From Clostridium tepidum (lineage in GTDB: Bacteria > Bacillota > Clostridia > Clostridiales > Clostridiaceae): a DNA stretch of 64,000 bases. A program made the position numbers and the translations under genes. Of the stretch, positions 35,667 to 46,441 are shown in pieces. The stretch lies in the NCBI RefSeq assembly GCF_002008345.1, contig NZ_MRAE01000008.1:1-64000 (forward strand), written 5' to 3'. Below the pieces are notes generated by a model, which saw nothing but the letters and a program-made list of their open reading frames with translations, searched no databases and was not told the DNA's origin. Position 1 is the stretch's first letter, and each line of letters opens with the position of its first letter.

Positions 35667-36560
35667 TTATGATTTTTTAAAATAATAAAGTTTGCCATCT
35701 TGGATAGAAAAATCAATAAGATTTTTATGAAAAAGATAACTTATAAAAGCACTTAGAGCTCCTATATATAGATGATATTGATTAAAATTTAATTTTAAAT
35801 CTTCTAATATTGAAATATTTTCAAATAGATCTTCTTTAGTCAAGGGCTGGTCTAATAAATCTAAAATTAAATTTATATGTTTATTTATATTTTTTATGTT
35901 TGTATCTGCTAAAGATACTATTTCATCTTTTTCTAATACTTTATCGCAGTGGCTTATAACGAAGAAATCAGCATCTATGTTTTTTATAATTTCTAAGCTA
36001 TTTATAGATTCTTCTAAATCATAGTAGTAAGGGAAAGAATATTTTTTTATTGTTTCATTACTAAATATACTGTCTCCTAAAAAACATACTTTTTCAGGGG
36101 TGATAAATCCTATTTGTTCAGGAGAATGTCCTTTAAGACTTATAACTTCAAATTTTTCATCATTAATTTTATTTATACCATAATCTAGTATGTAATCTAC
36201 ATTTATATTTTTATTGCTTTTATATATAAGTTTAATTGGTGAAGCTGAGAATAACATAGCTGCATTTAAATCATGATTTTCCATAAATAGTTTTTCTTTA
36301 AAGGATGTATAAGTTAAACATCCAGGATATTTTTCTTTAAATAAAAGGTTTCCACCACAATGATCCAAATGACTATGAGTGTTTACTATATATTTTGGAT
36401 GGAGTCCATTTTGTAATAAAACTTCTTCTAGCTTTTTTCCGTCATATTTATTTTTACCTGTATCAATTAATAAACAATTTTTATTTTTAAAAATATATAC
36501 TCCAATATTTGTAGGAAAATTTATATAATAAGAATTGCCTTTAATTTTAGTAAGTTCCAT
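35667..36560 (-). CDS. Metallo-beta-lactamase-fold hydrolase
   Basis: 297 aa. The metal-binding motif is NTHSHLDHCGGN; further ligands are LKGHSPEQIG, LGDSIF and ISHCD. The family includes glyoxalase II-like enzymes, thioesterases and other hydrolases; the substrate cannot be told. A C-terminal helical domain of about 90 residues follows the catalytic part. AAGGAAGTGA precedes the ATG. Confidence 0.8.
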   Translation of the reverse strand: MELTKIKGNSYYINFPTNIGVYIFKNKNCLLIDTGKNKYDGKKLEEVLLQNGLHPKYIVNTHSHLDHCGGNLLFKEKYPGCLTYTSFKEKLFMENHDLNAAMLFSASPIKLIYKSNKNINVDYILDYGINKINDEKFEVISLKGHSPEQIGFITPEKVCFLGDSIFSNETIKKYSFPYYYDLEESINSLEIIKNIDADFFVISHCDKVLEKDEIVSLADTNIKNINKHINLILDLLDQPLTKEDLFENISILEDLKLNFNQYHLYIGALSAFISYLFHKNLIDFSIQDGKLYYFKKS

Positions 36561-36880
36561 TAAATCACTTCCTTGATAAAATAATTGTTATTAATATATA
36601 TAATTTTTAATATATATTATTAAATAGATTTACTTTAATATAAAATAAAAGCCTTTAAAATAATAATAACATAGTAAATTTTTATAAGTAAACCTTCCTA
36701 ATTTAGAAAATGTAATAAGATGATGAAATTTATTATAAAATAATGAAAAACGTTGAAATTAAGTATAAATAAGTTGTAATTTAAGAAAGTATTTAGTAGA
36801 ATTAGGATAATGTTGAATTATTACTGAATTCAAGTATTTACTTATTTTTAAATTAAATTTAAAAAGGGGGATATATTATT
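36561..36880. other. Divergent gap between the MBL-fold gene and pepD
   Basis: 320 A+T-rich bases with short self-complementary words (AATATATATAATTTTTAATATATATT-like at about 36594-36620). No gene, riboswitch or clear promoter was identified. Confidence 0.4.
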
Positions 36881-38317
36881 ATGCTAGAAAATTTACAACC
36901 AAAATCAGTATTTTATTTTTTTGAGGAATTAACTAAAATACCGCATGGTTCAGGTGATGAGAAAAAAATAAGCGATTATTTAGTTAAATTTGCAAAAGAA
37001 AGAAATTTAGAAGTTATTCAAGATAAAAATTTAAATGTAATTATAAAAAAACCTGCTACAAAAGGATATGAGAATGCTCCTACTGTAATTATTCAGGGAC
37101 ACATGGATATGGTTTGTGAGAAGGTTAAAGAAAGTGACCATGATTTTGAAAAAGATCCTTTAAAATTAAGAATAGACGGAGATTATTTATATGCAACAGG
37201 TACAACATTAGGGGGAGACGATGGTATTGCTGTTGCTTATGGACTAGCTGTCTTGGATTCAAAAGATATAGAACACCCAAATATAGAATTTGTTGCTACT
37301 ACTTCAGAAGAAACAGGTATGTATGGTGCTATGGGATTAGATACTTCTAAATTAAATGGCAAAATTTTATTAAATATTGATTCAGAAGAAGAAGGTATAT
37401 TTTTAGCTAGTTGCTCTGGTGGAGTAAATCCTATAGTTTATATACCAAAACAATATGAAAAAGCTAAAGGTCAATTTATAAAAATAGAAATAAAAGGATT
37501 GAATGGCGGACATTCAGGTATGGAAATTATAAAGCAAAGAGCAAATGCTAACAAATTGATGGGAAGAGTTTTATATGATTTAAAGAAAAATCATGATTAT
37601 AATCTTGTTGAAATAAATGGTGGTTCAAAACATAATGCTATTGCGGTAAATTCAACTGCTGTTTTAACAATAGATGAAAATGAATTTGATAAAGTTAAAA
37701 ATACTTGTGATAAATTGGAACAAATTTTTCAAAACGAATTTAGAGTGGAAGATCCTAATATAAAAGTTGTAATTGAAAAAATAGAAAATAAAGAAAAGCA
37801 ATTAACTAAAGAAGTAACAGATAATATAATAAACTTCTTACTATTAGTTCCTTATGGAGTTCAAACTATGAGTAAAGATATAGATGGATTGGTTGAGAGT
37901 AGTTTAAATATTGGTATAGTCGAAGATAAAGAAGATGAAGTTAAAATTACAATATCTGTTAGAAGCTCAGTAAGCAGCTTAAAATTAGAAATTGTAAATA
38001 GAATATATGCTTTATCTTCATTAATAGGTGCAAAATGTGAAAAAGAAGATGAGTATCCAGCTTGGCAATTTGATCCAGAGTCTAAAATAAAAGATTTATG
38101 TGTTGATATATATACTAAGTTATATAGAAAACCAGAAGTATCAGCCATACATGCTGGATTAGAATGTGGATTGTTTAAGGGTACCATGAAAGACACAGAT
38201 ATGATAAGTTTTGGTCCAAATTTATATGATGTTCATACTCCAAATGAACATTTAAGTATATCATCAGTAGAAAGAATATGGAACTTTCTAGTGGAATTAT
38301 TAAAGAATATAAAATAA
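36881..38317 (+). CDS. pepD: Aminoacyl-histidine dipeptidase (PepD), M20 family
   Basis: 478 aa. QGHMDMVCEK and GGDDGIAVAY hold metal ligands, TSEETGMYGA the catalytic glutamate, and GLNGGHSGMEI is typical of PepD. It hydrolyses Xaa-His and related dipeptides in the cytosol. AAAAGGGGG precedes the ATG. It appears monocistronic. Confidence 0.92.
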   Translation: MLENLQPKSVFYFFEELTKIPHGSGDEKKISDYLVKFAKERNLEVIQDKNLNVIIKKPATKGYENAPTVIIQGHMDMVCEKVKESDHDFEKDPLKLRIDGDYLYATGTTLGGDDGIAVAYGLAVLDSKDIEHPNIEFVATTSEETGMYGAMGLDTSKLNGKILLNIDSEEEGIFLASCSGGVNPIVYIPKQYEKAKGQFIKIEIKGLNGGHSGMEIIKQRANANKLMGRVLYDLKKNHDYNLVEINGGSKHNAIAVNSTAVLTIDENEFDKVKNTCDKLEQIFQNEFRVEDPNIKVVIEKIENKEKQLTKEVTDNIINFLLLVPYGVQTMSKDIDGLVESSLNIGIVEDKEDEVKITISVRSSVSSLKLEIVNRIYALSSLIGAKCEKEDEYPAWQFDPESKIKDLCVDIYTKLYRKPEVSAIHAGLECGLFKGTMKDTDMISFGPNLYDVHTPNEHLSISSVERIWNFLVELLKNIK

Positions 38318-38440
38318 AAATTATAATAGCATATTATTTTCAGTGTATATTTAGAATAAAAATAAAATTAATTAAAAATAAAACATTGACATAAATAATA
38401 AAAAGAGTTATATTGAAATTGTAAAATTTAATAAAGGTAT

Positions 38441-38553
38441 ATCCTTCAGGGCGGGGTGTAATTCCCCACCGGCGGTAAAGTCCGCGAGCTACTTGTAGCA
38501 TGATTCGGTGAAACTCCGAAACCGACAGTTAAAGTCTGGATGAAAGATAGGAT
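38441..38553 (+). ncRNA. FMN riboswitch (RFN element)
   Basis: The element shows GGGCGGGGTGTAATTCCCC, ACCGGCGGTAAAG.CCGCGAGC, GGTGAAACTCC and ACCGACAGTTAAAGTCTGGATG, all classic RFN segments, closed by ATCCTTC / GAAAGAT. It senses FMN and controls ribDE-BA-H. Confidence 0.95.
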
Positions 38554-38593
38554 TACAAATAATGATTTTATATTGTTATTTTAATTTGTATAT

Positions 38594-38625
38594 AAATCTC
38601 TGGAGGAAACTCTAGAGATTTTTTA
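38594..38625 (+). terminator. FMN riboswitch terminator
   Basis: AATCTCTGGAG and CTCTAGAGATT pair around GAAA, followed by TTTTT. It lies about 45 bases after the aptamer and 115 before ribD. Confidence 0.88.
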
Positions 38626-38739
38626 GTTTATAGAAAAATAGAATATTTTAAATTGAATCTAAAAATAATTATTAGATATAATTAGCAAATTAAATTATTT
38701 GATGTAAAAACAATGTTTGTATAAGGTGGTGCATTTGAA

Positions 38740-39840
38740 ATGGAAAATCATAATTTTTATATGAAAAAAGCCTTGAATTTAGCTGAAAAAGGTGAAGGGA
38801 AAGTTAATCCCAATCCTAAAGTAGGAGCTATAGTTGTAAAAGATAACAAAATAATTGGTCAAGGTTATCATAAATATTTTGGAGGACCTCATGCAGAAGT
38901 TTATGCTCTTAGAGAAGCAGGAGAAAATGCTGAAGGTGCAACTATATATGTTACATTAGAGCCTTGTTCACATTATGGAAAAACTCCCCCTTGTACAGAG
39001 GCCATAATAAAAGCAGGAATATCTAAAGCTGTTATAGCTATGACTGATCCTAATCCATTAGTTGAAGGTAACGGAGTAGAATTTTTAAAAAGAAATGGAA
39101 TAGAAGTTGTAACAGGGATTATGGAAAAAGAAAGTAAAAAATTAAATGAAGTATTTATAAAATACATAACTAAAAAAGAGCCTTTTGTGGTTTTGAAAAC
39201 TGCTTCTACTTTAGATGGTAAGATTGCTACAAAAACAGGAGAATCAAAATGGATAACAGGAGAAGAATCAAGGTATAGAGTGCACAAAATAAGAAATGAT
39301 TTGTCAGGAATAATGGTAGGAATAGAAACAATTATAAAAGATAATCCTATTTTAACTACAAGGATAGAAGGAGGAAAAATTCCAAAGGCAATAATAGTAG
39401 ATTCCAATCTTAGAATTCCTTTAGAATCTAAAATTTTGAAAACTTTTAATGAAAGAGATATCTATATAGCAACAACTAATAAACATAAAAATTCATCAAA
39501 AAAGAATACTTTAGAAAATTTAGGAGCTAAAGTTTTAGAGTTTGAGGAAAATGAAGAAGGAAAAGTTCCATTAAAAAAGTTAATAAAATATTTAGGGTCA
39601 GAAGAAATAGATAGTATTCTTTTAGAGGGAGGTGGCACATTAAATTTTTCAGCACTAAAAGAAAAAATAGTAGATAAGGTTATGTGTTTTATAGCACCAA
39701 AAATAATGGGAGGACAGGATTCAAAGAATATGATAGGTGGAAATGGAATAGAAAGTTTACAGGATATATTTAAATTAAAGAACTTAAAAGTTGAAAAAAT
39801 TGGTGAAGATATACTTGTTGAAGGATATATAAATGATTAG
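38740..39840 (+). CDS. ribD: Bifunctional riboflavin deaminase/reductase
   Basis: 366 aa. The deaminase half has HAEVYALREAG and PCSHYGKTPPC (zinc site). The reductase half has KTASTLDGKIAT and LLEGGGTLNFSAL. It makes the ribitylaminouracil phosphate intermediate from the GTP-derived pyrimidine. GGTGGTG precedes the ATG. Confidence 0.95.
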   Translation: MENHNFYMKKALNLAEKGEGKVNPNPKVGAIVVKDNKIIGQGYHKYFGGPHAEVYALREAGENAEGATIYVTLEPCSHYGKTPPCTEAIIKAGISKAVIAMTDPNPLVEGNGVEFLKRNGIEVVTGIMEKESKKLNEVFIKYITKKEPFVVLKTASTLDGKIATKTGESKWITGEESRYRVHKIRNDLSGIMVGIETIIKDNPILTTRIEGGKIPKAIIVDSNLRIPLESKILKTFNERDIYIATTNKHKNSSKKNTLENLGAKVLEFEENEEGKVPLKKLIKYLGSEEIDSILLEGGGTLNFSALKEKIVDKVMCFIAPKIMGGQDSKNMIGGNGIESLQDIFKLKNLKVEKIGEDILVEGYIND

Positions 39841-39960
39841 ATAATTGTTCTAAATAATAATTAATTAAAAAGAATAAATTAAATGCTCAATTTTATATAG
39901 TTTTAAAAAAGAAGTGAAGTTATTAAAAATTTGAGTGTATTAAAAAAAGAAGGTGATAGC

Positions 39961-40602
39961 TTGTTTACAGGGATAGTTGAAGAAGTCGGAAAAATATTAA
40001 AAATAGAAGAAGGAAAAGATTTTCTCCATATAATTATAGAAGGAAATAAAGTTTTAAAATCATTAAATTTAGGTGATAGTATAGCAGTGAATGGAGTATG
40101 TCTTACAGTAACTAACTTTAATAATAATAACTTTACTGCAGATGTTATGGCAGAAACTTTGAGAAAAAGTAGTTTAAAATCATTATCAAAAGGTAGCTTA
40201 GTTAATTTAGAAAGAGCTGTAACTTTGAACAAGCCTTTAGGAGGGCATATAGTATCTGGTCATATAGACGGAACAGGGAAAATAATAAACATTAAAAAAG
40301 AAGGTATTGCTACTTTATTAGAAATAGAAGTTAACGAAAATTTGGTAAAATATATGGTTCCAAAAGGTTCTATAGCACTGGATGGGGTAAGCTTAACGTT
40401 AGTAGATGTAAAAGAAGGAAGTTTTACTGTGTCTTTAATACCACATACAAAGGAATCAACTATATTAATTAATAAAAATATAGGCCACATAATTAATATA
40501 GAATGTGATGTTTTAGGTAAATATATATATAAATTTATTCATTTAAAAGATGATGAAAATAATATAAGTTTAGATTTCTTAACCAAAACAGGATTTGTAT
40601 AA
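39961..40602 (+). CDS. ribE: Riboflavin synthase alpha chain
   Basis: 213 aa from the TTG at 39961, five bases after AAGGTG; the resulting (M)FTGIVEEVG matches the family N terminus, so an upstream TTG at 39931 is less likely. Two similar lumazine-binding halves are visible, each with an ADVM/VSLIPHT-type segment; GDSIAVNGVCLTV and GSIALDGVSLTLV are the repeats. It dismutates lumazine to riboflavin. Confidence 0.94.
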   Translation: MFTGIVEEVGKILKIEEGKDFLHIIIEGNKVLKSLNLGDSIAVNGVCLTVTNFNNNNFTADVMAETLRKSSLKSLSKGSLVNLERAVTLNKPLGGHIVSGHIDGTGKIINIKKEGIATLLEIEVNENLVKYMVPKGSIALDGVSLTLVDVKEGSFTVSLIPHTKESTILINKNIGHIINIECDVLGKYIYKFIHLKDDENNISLDFLTKTGFV

Positions 40603-40823
40603 TTTAAATTTAGTTTAGATTTTTTAATTAAATAGATAAGATTTTTGATAATAGTAAAAATTTTTAAGGTTTAATAAATTTAAAGGTTTTATTTGAAAAT
40701 AAGTTGGCTCTATATTATAAAACAAAATTGTTATTTGAAAGTGTGCATAGAAATAATAGGATTCTATTTGTTAATATATGTAATTATTTTACAAAAATTC
40801 AAAATATATTAAGGAGGGGTTTT

Positions 40824-42029
40824 ATGAGTTATAAATTTAATACCATAGAAGAAGCTATAGAGGACATAAAAAAGGGAAAGATTATTGTAGTTGTAGATGA
40901 TGAAGATAGGGAAAATGAGGGAGATCTTTTAATGGCTGCAGAAAAAGTTACTTCAGAGGCTATAAATTTTATGGCTAAAGAGGGAAGAGGTTTAATTTGT
41001 ACTCCTGTAAAAAAATCTAGATTAGAAGAATTAAATATACAGCAAATGGTGCATAAAAATAAAGATAATTTCGGTACTGCTTTTACTGTATCAGTAGATG
41101 CAGTAGGAACATCTACAGGAATATCTGCATTTGATAGAGCTTTTACTATATCTAAAATAGTAAATCCAAATTCTAAACCAGAGGATTTTGTAAAACCAGG
41201 TCATGTATTCCCTTTAGAAGCCAAAGACGGGGGCGTTTTAGTTAGAGCAGGACATACAGAAGCGGCAGTAGATATGGCAAAGTTAGCAGGATTTTCTGAA
41301 GCTGGAGTTATATGTGAAATAATGAATGAGGATGGAACTATGGCAAGAGTTCCACAACTTATGGAATTTATAAAAAAACATAATTTAAAAATAATAACTA
41401 TAGCAGATTTAATTGAATATAGAAGCAGAGAAGAAAAATTAATAAAAGCATTAAAGCCAGTAAAACTTCCTTCTAAATATGGAAATTTTACTGCTATAGG
41501 ATATGAAAATTTAATAACTGGAGAAGAACATGTAGCTTTAGTAAAAGGAAATGTAAAAGGAGAAGAACCAGTGCTTGTTAGAGTACATTCAGAGTGTTTA
41601 ACTGGAGATGTATTTGGTTCTTTAAGATGTGATTGTGGAGAGCAAATAGCTAAAGCTCTCATGAAAATTGAAGAAGAAGGAAAAGGAGTTTTAGTATATA
41701 TGAGACAGGAGGGAAGAGGAATAGGTTTATTAAATAAGTTAAAGGCTTATTCTCTTCAGGATGATGGAATGGATACTATAGAAGCCAATTTAGCTTTAGG
41801 ATTTCCAGAAGATTTAAGAGATTATGGAATAGGGGCTCAGATATTAAAAGATTTAGGTGTGGAAAATATAAAACTTATGACCAATAATCCTAAAAAAATA
41901 TCTGGACTTTCAGGTTATGGTATAAAAATAGTAGATAGAGTTCCCATAGATATGGGTTATAAAAAAGAAAATCATAACTATTTAAAAACTAAAAAAAATA
42001 AAATGGGACATTTACTTGATATAATATAG
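40824..42029 (+). CDS. ribBA: Bifunctional DHBP synthase / GTP cyclohydrolase II
   Basis: 401 aa from the ATG at 40824, after AAGGAGGGG. The open frame extends 40 codons upstream without a site. The DHBP synthase half has [18 protein letters not shown]. The cyclohydrolase half has [18 protein letters not shown] (zinc cysteines) and RQEGRGIGL. It supplies both carbon branches of riboflavin. Confidence 0.95.
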   Translation: MSYKFNTIEEAIEDIKKGKIIVVVDDEDRENEGDLLMAAEKVTSEAINFMAKEGRGLICTPVKKSRLEELNIQQMVHKNKDNFGTAFTVSVDAVGTSTGISAFDRAFTISKIVNPNSKPEDFVKPGHVFPLEAKDGGVLVRAGHTEAAVDMAKLAGFSEAGVICEIMNEDGTMARVPQLMEFIKKHNLKIITIADLIEYRSREEKLIKALKPVKLPSKYGNFTAIGYENLITGEEHVALVKGNVKGEEPVLVRVHSECLTGDVFGSLRCDCGEQIAKALMKIEEEGKGVLVYMRQEGRGIGLLNKLKAYSLQDDGMDTIEANLALGFPEDLRDYGIGAQILKDLGVENIKLMTNNPKKISGLSGYGIKIVDRVPIDMGYKKENHNYLKTKKNKMGHLLDII

Positions 42030-42325
42030 ACAAACTTTTCATTTTTTAGTAGATTTTTATTCTTACTAAAGTTTAATAAATTCAAGAATAGAGGTAAAGA
42101 AGTTAGGGGAAATTTAGCTTTTCTTCTCACTAAAATTTAAGAAATGTTTATCTAAAGATATTGCTAATCTTTATCATAAATTTAGAACAAATGAGATGAT
42201 TATAGTTAATAATTAAAGAAGAAAGTTTATAAAATAAAAAAATATTAGGTGCATAATGCGAAAAGATAAATTAATTAATATAAGAAAATGACAAATAAAA
42301 CAAGAAAAGATTAGGGGGAAATAAA

Positions 42326-42790
42326 ATGAAAGTATATGAAGGAAAATTAACAGCAGAAGACTTAAAGGTAGGAATAATAGTTTCAAGGTTTAATGAATTT
42401 ATAACATCAAAATTATTATCAGGGTCTATAGATTGCTTAAAAAGACATGGAGCTAAAGAGGAGAATATAGAAATATGTTGGGTGCCAGGTGCTTTTGAAA
42501 TACCTGTAGTAGCGAAGAAGATGGCATCAAAAGGTAAGTATGATTCAGTAATTTGTCTAGGAGCAGTAATAAGGGGAGCAACACCTCATTTTGATTATGT
42601 ATCAAGTGAAGTTTCAAAGGGAGTGGCCAATGTAGCTTTGAATAAAGAAGTACCAATAATATTTGGAGTATTAACAACAGATACTATAGAGCAGGCCATA
42701 GAAAGGGCTGGTACAAAAGCAGGAAATAAAGGATATGATGCAGCTATGTCTGCTATAGAAATGTCAAATTTAATAAAAGCTTTAGATTAA
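42326..42790 (+). CDS. ribH: Lumazine synthase
   Basis: 154 aa. [18 protein letters not shown] and [14 protein letters not shown] are the substrate-binding signatures; [20 protein letters not shown] ends the fold. It condenses DHBP with the ribityl pyrimidine. The 296-base gap before it has no recognised element. Confidence 0.95.
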   Translation: MKVYEGKLTAEDLKVGIIVSRFNEFITSKLLSGSIDCLKRHGAKEENIEICWVPGAFEIPVVAKKMASKGKYDSVICLGAVIRGATPHFDYVSSEVSKGVANVALNKEVPIIFGVLTTDTIEQAIERAGTKAGNKGYDAAMSAIEMSNLIKALD

Positions 42791-42935
42791 AACTCTAATA
42801 ACTTACAAATATGTATTATATGTTAAATTATTTTAATATAAACTTCTAGACTTATTCTACAAAAAAACCACAAAATACATTATTTTATAAAATAATTTTA
42901 AATAAAAAGTTTTATAAAACCACTTATAAATAAAG

Positions 42936-42980
42936 AAGCAGATATAAGTTAAAGTTTATTATATTACTTATATCTGCTTT
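42936..42980. terminator. Bidirectional terminator after ribH
   Basis: AAGCAGATATAAGT (936-949) and ACTTATATCTGCTT (966-979) form a perfect 14-bp stem between convergent genes. Confidence 0.82.
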
Positions 42981-43054
42981 AAGCTTCATTAAGTAAGTTG
43001 CTTTAAATATTAAAATTGCTTTGAATACTAAAGTAAAGGCTCAATATTAATATA

Positions 43055-43807
43055 TTAAGCAATGGTTTGGTACAATATTTTTATGGCTACTAAAAGAGAG
43101 ATAGTAGTAAAAACTGGTTTAATTATCTTGGAACCTTTGTTTAAAGCTATTTTTGTTCCAAGCTTAGCACCAATTATCATTGCTATAGACACTGGTATGG
43201 CTAATTTATAGTTTATTTGTCTATTAAAAGCAAATAATATTAAGGAAGTTAAATTGCTTATAGTTGTTAATGATTTTGAATTTCCACTAGCACCTATAAA
43301 ATCAAATTTGAAAACTAAAATCAAACCTATCATCATAAAGGCTCCAGTACCAGGACCAAAAAAGCCTGTATAGAACCCTAAAGCAAATGATAAAATTATT
43401 CCAAGTATAATATTTTTTGTGGTTAGCCCATGGAAATTATTTTTAAGACCTACGTTTTTACAAAATAATGAGAATAAGGCTACTATAATTAATAAAATTA
43501 GTACTATAATGTTTAGATAACTAGGTCTAATTATCATTACAGTATGAACACCTAATATGGAACCTAACAATGAAAATGGAGCTAGTTTTTTAAATAATTT
43601 TAAATTAACCTTTCCAGATTGAGCAAAGTTAAAGCAACTTGTTAATGAAGAACAGGTAGCACAAAATTTGTTTGTGCCTAAAGCCATATGGGGTGGAACT
43701 CCCGCCATTAGATAAGCAGGTATAGTAATTAATCCTCCACCGCCAGCTATGGCATCTATGATTGCGGCTAAAAAACCTGCAAAACATAGAATTAAAATAC
43801 TAAACAA
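43055..43807 (-). CDS. TSUP family (TauE/SafE) membrane transporter
   Basis: 250 aa from a TTG with TGGAGATG upstream. About eight membrane segments. GGGGLITIPAYLMAGVPPHMALGTNKF is split here as GGGGLITIPA and ALGTNKF, typical of the family, repeated in degenerate form (FFGPGTGAFM). These proteins export sulfite, sulfoacetate or similar anions; the substrate here is unknown. It directly precedes nothing on its own strand. Confidence 0.85.
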   Translation of the reverse strand: MFSILILCFAGFLAAIIDAIAGGGGLITIPAYLMAGVPPHMALGTNKFCATCSSLTSCFNFAQSGKVNLKLFKKLAPFSLLGSILGVHTVMIIRPSYLNIIVLILLIIVALFSLFCKNVGLKNNFHGLTTKNIILGIILSFALGFYTGFFGPGTGAFMMIGLILVFKFDFIGASGNSKSLTTISNLTSLILFAFNRQINYKLAIPVSIAMIIGAKLGTKIALNKGSKIIKPVFTTISLLVAIKILYQTIA

Positions 43808-43831
43808 AAAAACACATCTCCAATCTATAAA

Positions 43832-45691
43832 TTAATTCAATTTATTATTTTTTAAAAGATCATGTTTAAGTATACTATCAGAAGCATTTAATTCATTTAT
43901 AGTATTATATTTTTTGAATTTTAATTCTTCAGTTTCATTTATTTTTTTATGTGTTTTTATATCATAATAGCTATTTACTGGAGATATATAAAATACCTTT
44001 CCATCAGTAAAAGAACCATTTCTAAAGATTACAGATTCATTTTTATTATTTAAAAGATCTCTTCCAAACATAATATCATTTTTTATATTTAATAAGTTTG
44101 CTAATGTAGGATATAAATCTATTTGACCGCAATATGAAGTGTTTATTCCTTTTAATTTTTCATCAGGAGTATGAATTATTAAGGGAACCTTTTGAATTTC
44201 CATCCAGCTTAGCTCATCTATATATTTTCCTAGGAAATTAGCTAAATCTTTTTCATTTTTTCTTGGTATAGCATAATGGTCTCCATATATAGCTATTATG
44301 GAATTATCTAAAATATTTTCTTTTTCTAATTTATCTAAGAATAGTCCTAATTGTTCATCAGTATAATGTATAGCTTTCATATAGTTTCCCAAAAGAGTTC
44401 CTTCATATTGTCCTACATCAAATTTCCCATATTTGTCTATAGCATCATAAGGAAAATGGCTTGTCAAAGTTATAATAAAAGAAAAATAAGGTTCTTTAAT
44501 ATTTTTTATTTTTTCTATAGTTTCATTAAAAAAACATTTATCACTTAGTCCCAAGCCTATTTTTTCATCTATGCTATAATCCTTTTCGCTATAAAATTTA
44601 TCAATATTCATATTTTTATACATTAAGTTTCTATTCCAAAAAGTTTCTTTATATGCATGAAAGGCGACTGTAGTATATCCCTTTTCTTTAAGTTTTGAAG
44701 GAAGAGAATTAAAATGGTTACCTGAATATAAAAAGTAAGCAGCACCAGAAGAAGCTGGATATAAAGAATTATTGGTTATAAATTCTGCATCAGAAGTGCT
44801 TCCGGAAGCTATCTGATAAAAATAGTTGTTAAAGTATAAAGATTTATTTAAAAGTTTATTTAAGTTTGGAGTTATTTCTTCATTATTTATTTTTTTATTT
44901 ATAATAAAGTTTTGCAAAGCTTCTACCTGTATAAGTATTACATTTTTGCCTTCATACATACCCTTATATTGAGATGTTGTATAGGATGTATTTTTCTTTT
45001 CTAGAATATCATTTATTTTTTCTTTTTTATTAGCACTTATAGGTAGCTTCCTTTTTATAAAATTTGTACTAGAAGAATAGAAGTCAATATAATGATAGTT
45101 TAAAATTCCCAATTTTTCAGCGATATAAACTTTATTATACATAGTTGATATAAGTCTTGGCTGTTCTTGGGACAGTTTGTAAAAGTTTATAAATTCTATA
45201 GGTATGGCAATAATTAGAATTATAATTATAAATTTAAAATTAAACTTATAATTATTTTTAAAAATCATACCTTTCCTTTTAATTATAACAAATAAAGGAA
45301 TAAGGATTAGTATATCTAATATATAAAGTAAATCCCAGATATTAAATAGCTCTAATACACTAGAACCAACATCTCCTAGTTGAAAGCTATTTATAAGCAC
45401 AGGTAGGGAAAATAAATCTTTAAAATATCTAAAATAATTTAAATCTCCTATAATAGTAATAGAAATTAAAATATCAAACAAAATAAGAAAAATAAACCTT
45501 GATTTTCTTTTAAAAATAAGACTTAAAGCTATTATTAAAAGAATAGATCCAATACAAGGATATAATATTGTCCTATATTTAAAATACTTTAATTGAAGTT
45601 TATTACCATAAGTTAAAAGTTTTGTGAGCATAACAATAAAAAATAAAATAACATCCCAATAACTATATAAATATGTTTTATATTTTTTCAT
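43832..45691 (-). CDS. LTA synthase-like membrane sulfatase
   Basis: 619 aa from the ATG at 45691 (AAAGGA upstream; a GTG two codons earlier is possible). Five N-terminal membrane helices, then an extracellular sulfatase/alkaline phosphatase-fold domain: VILIQVEALQNF holds the metal-binding Glu, GSTSDAEF the catalytic Thr, and YGDHYAIP the later metal ligands. Homologues polymerise glycerol phosphate on lipoteichoic acid or modify glycans; the exact polymer here cannot be fixed. Confidence 0.85.
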   Translation of the reverse strand: MKKYKTYLYSYWDVILFFIVMLTKLLTYGNKLQLKYFKYRTILYPCIGSILLIIALSLIFKRKSRFIFLILFDILISITIIGDLNYFRYFKDLFSLPVLINSFQLGDVGSSVLELFNIWDLLYILDILILIPLFVIIKRKGMIFKNNYKFNFKFIIIILIIAIPIEFINFYKLSQEQPRLISTMYNKVYIAEKLGILNYHYIDFYSSSTNFIKRKLPISANKKEKINDILEKKNTSYTTSQYKGMYEGKNVILIQVEALQNFIINKKINNEEITPNLNKLLNKSLYFNNYFYQIASGSTSDAEFITNNSLYPASSGAAYFLYSGNHFNSLPSKLKEKGYTTVAFHAYKETFWNRNLMYKNMNIDKFYSEKDYSIDEKIGLGLSDKCFFNETIEKIKNIKEPYFSFIITLTSHFPYDAIDKYGKFDVGQYEGTLLGNYMKAIHYTDEQLGLFLDKLEKENILDNSIIAIYGDHYAIPRKNEKDLANFLGKYIDELSWMEIQKVPLIIHTPDEKLKGINTSYCGQIDLYPTLANLLNIKNDIMFGRDLLNNKNESVIFRNGSFTDGKVFYISPVNSYYDIKTHKKINETEELKFKKYNTINELNASDSILKHDLLKNNKLN

Positions 45692-45808
45692 GTTCACCTT
45701 TCCTTTATATGTTATAATATCAATTGGATTTAATTTAAAATATGCAATATTATAGTTCTATATTATAATTTTATAAAAGTTTTAATGATTTATAGAAAAA
45801 GTTAAAAA

Positions 45809-45838
45809 CCTCTTTATATAGTATAAACTATAAAGAGG
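45809..45838 (-). terminator. Hairpin in the leader of the sulfatase gene
   Basis: CCTCTTTATA and TATAAAGAGG form a ten-base stem. On the minus strand it is followed by TTTTTAAC, so it looks like a terminator about 115 bases before the sulfatase start. It could be an attenuator, or it may end a transcript from further right. The rest of the 333-base gap (45692-46030) shows nothing else. Confidence 0.5.
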
Positions 45839-46030
45839 ATAATTGTAATAAAGATTAATTTAAAAATTTTATCTTGATATAAGAATTAAGAAGAGTATGG
45901 ATTTTTTATTAAGAAAATAATAATTTATTAAAAACATATAAATTAAAAGCATATAATATATTTACATAGTACTAATATTTGTAGCATAATATAATTTGAG
46001 CTGGATGTAAAGTATAAGGAGGAATAATAG

Positions 46031-46390
46031 ATGTCAGATAAAGAAGAAATAAAGAATTCTGAACAAGTAGAAAATACAGAAAAAGTATTAGAAAAAGAAG
46101 AAGATAAAAAAGTAGATAAAGTTGACGATTTTGTAGATAATGAAAAAATTTTAGATCAAAATCTTTCAAAGGATAAATTAAGTTTTTTTCAATATTTTAA
46201 AGAAGGAATAAAAAACACTTTAGGAATTTTTGTAGTGTCCCTAGGTGGTTTAGTAGTATTAGGATTAATTTTAAGATATATAATAGGTTTATATGTAAAA
46301 GATGTTTGGGGAATGCTATTTATAGTATATTTAGTAATATCTTTATTCTACCCATACATAAAATCTAAATTTGGTAAAAAAAATAAATAG
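46031..46390 (+). CDS. Small membrane protein with an acidic N terminus, function unknown
   Basis: 119 aa. The first 55 residues are highly charged (Glu/Asp/Lys, predicted disordered or coiled). Two hydrophobic segments follow (LGIFVVSLGGLVVLGLIL and WGMLFIVYLVISLFYPYI), ending in a basic tail. AAGGAGGA precedes the ATG. It is flanked by its own terminator, so it is probably monocistronic. I do not recognise it. Confidence 0.75.
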   Translation: MSDKEEIKNSEQVENTEKVLEKEEDKKVDKVDDFVDNEKILDQNLSKDKLSFFQYFKEGIKNTLGIFVVSLGGLVVLGLILRYIIGLYVKDVWGMLFIVYLVISLFYPYIKSKFGKKNK

Positions 46391-46395
46391 GATAA

Positions 46396-46441
46396 ATAAT
46401 AATTAAGAGTTCTTTTATAGATACTCTTAATTATTATTTTT
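46396..46441 (+). terminator. Terminator after the small membrane protein
   Basis: ATAATAATTAAGAGT and ACTCTTAATTATTAT form a perfect 15-bp stem followed by T. The remaining gap to 46713 is A+T-rich and appears empty. Confidence 0.85.
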
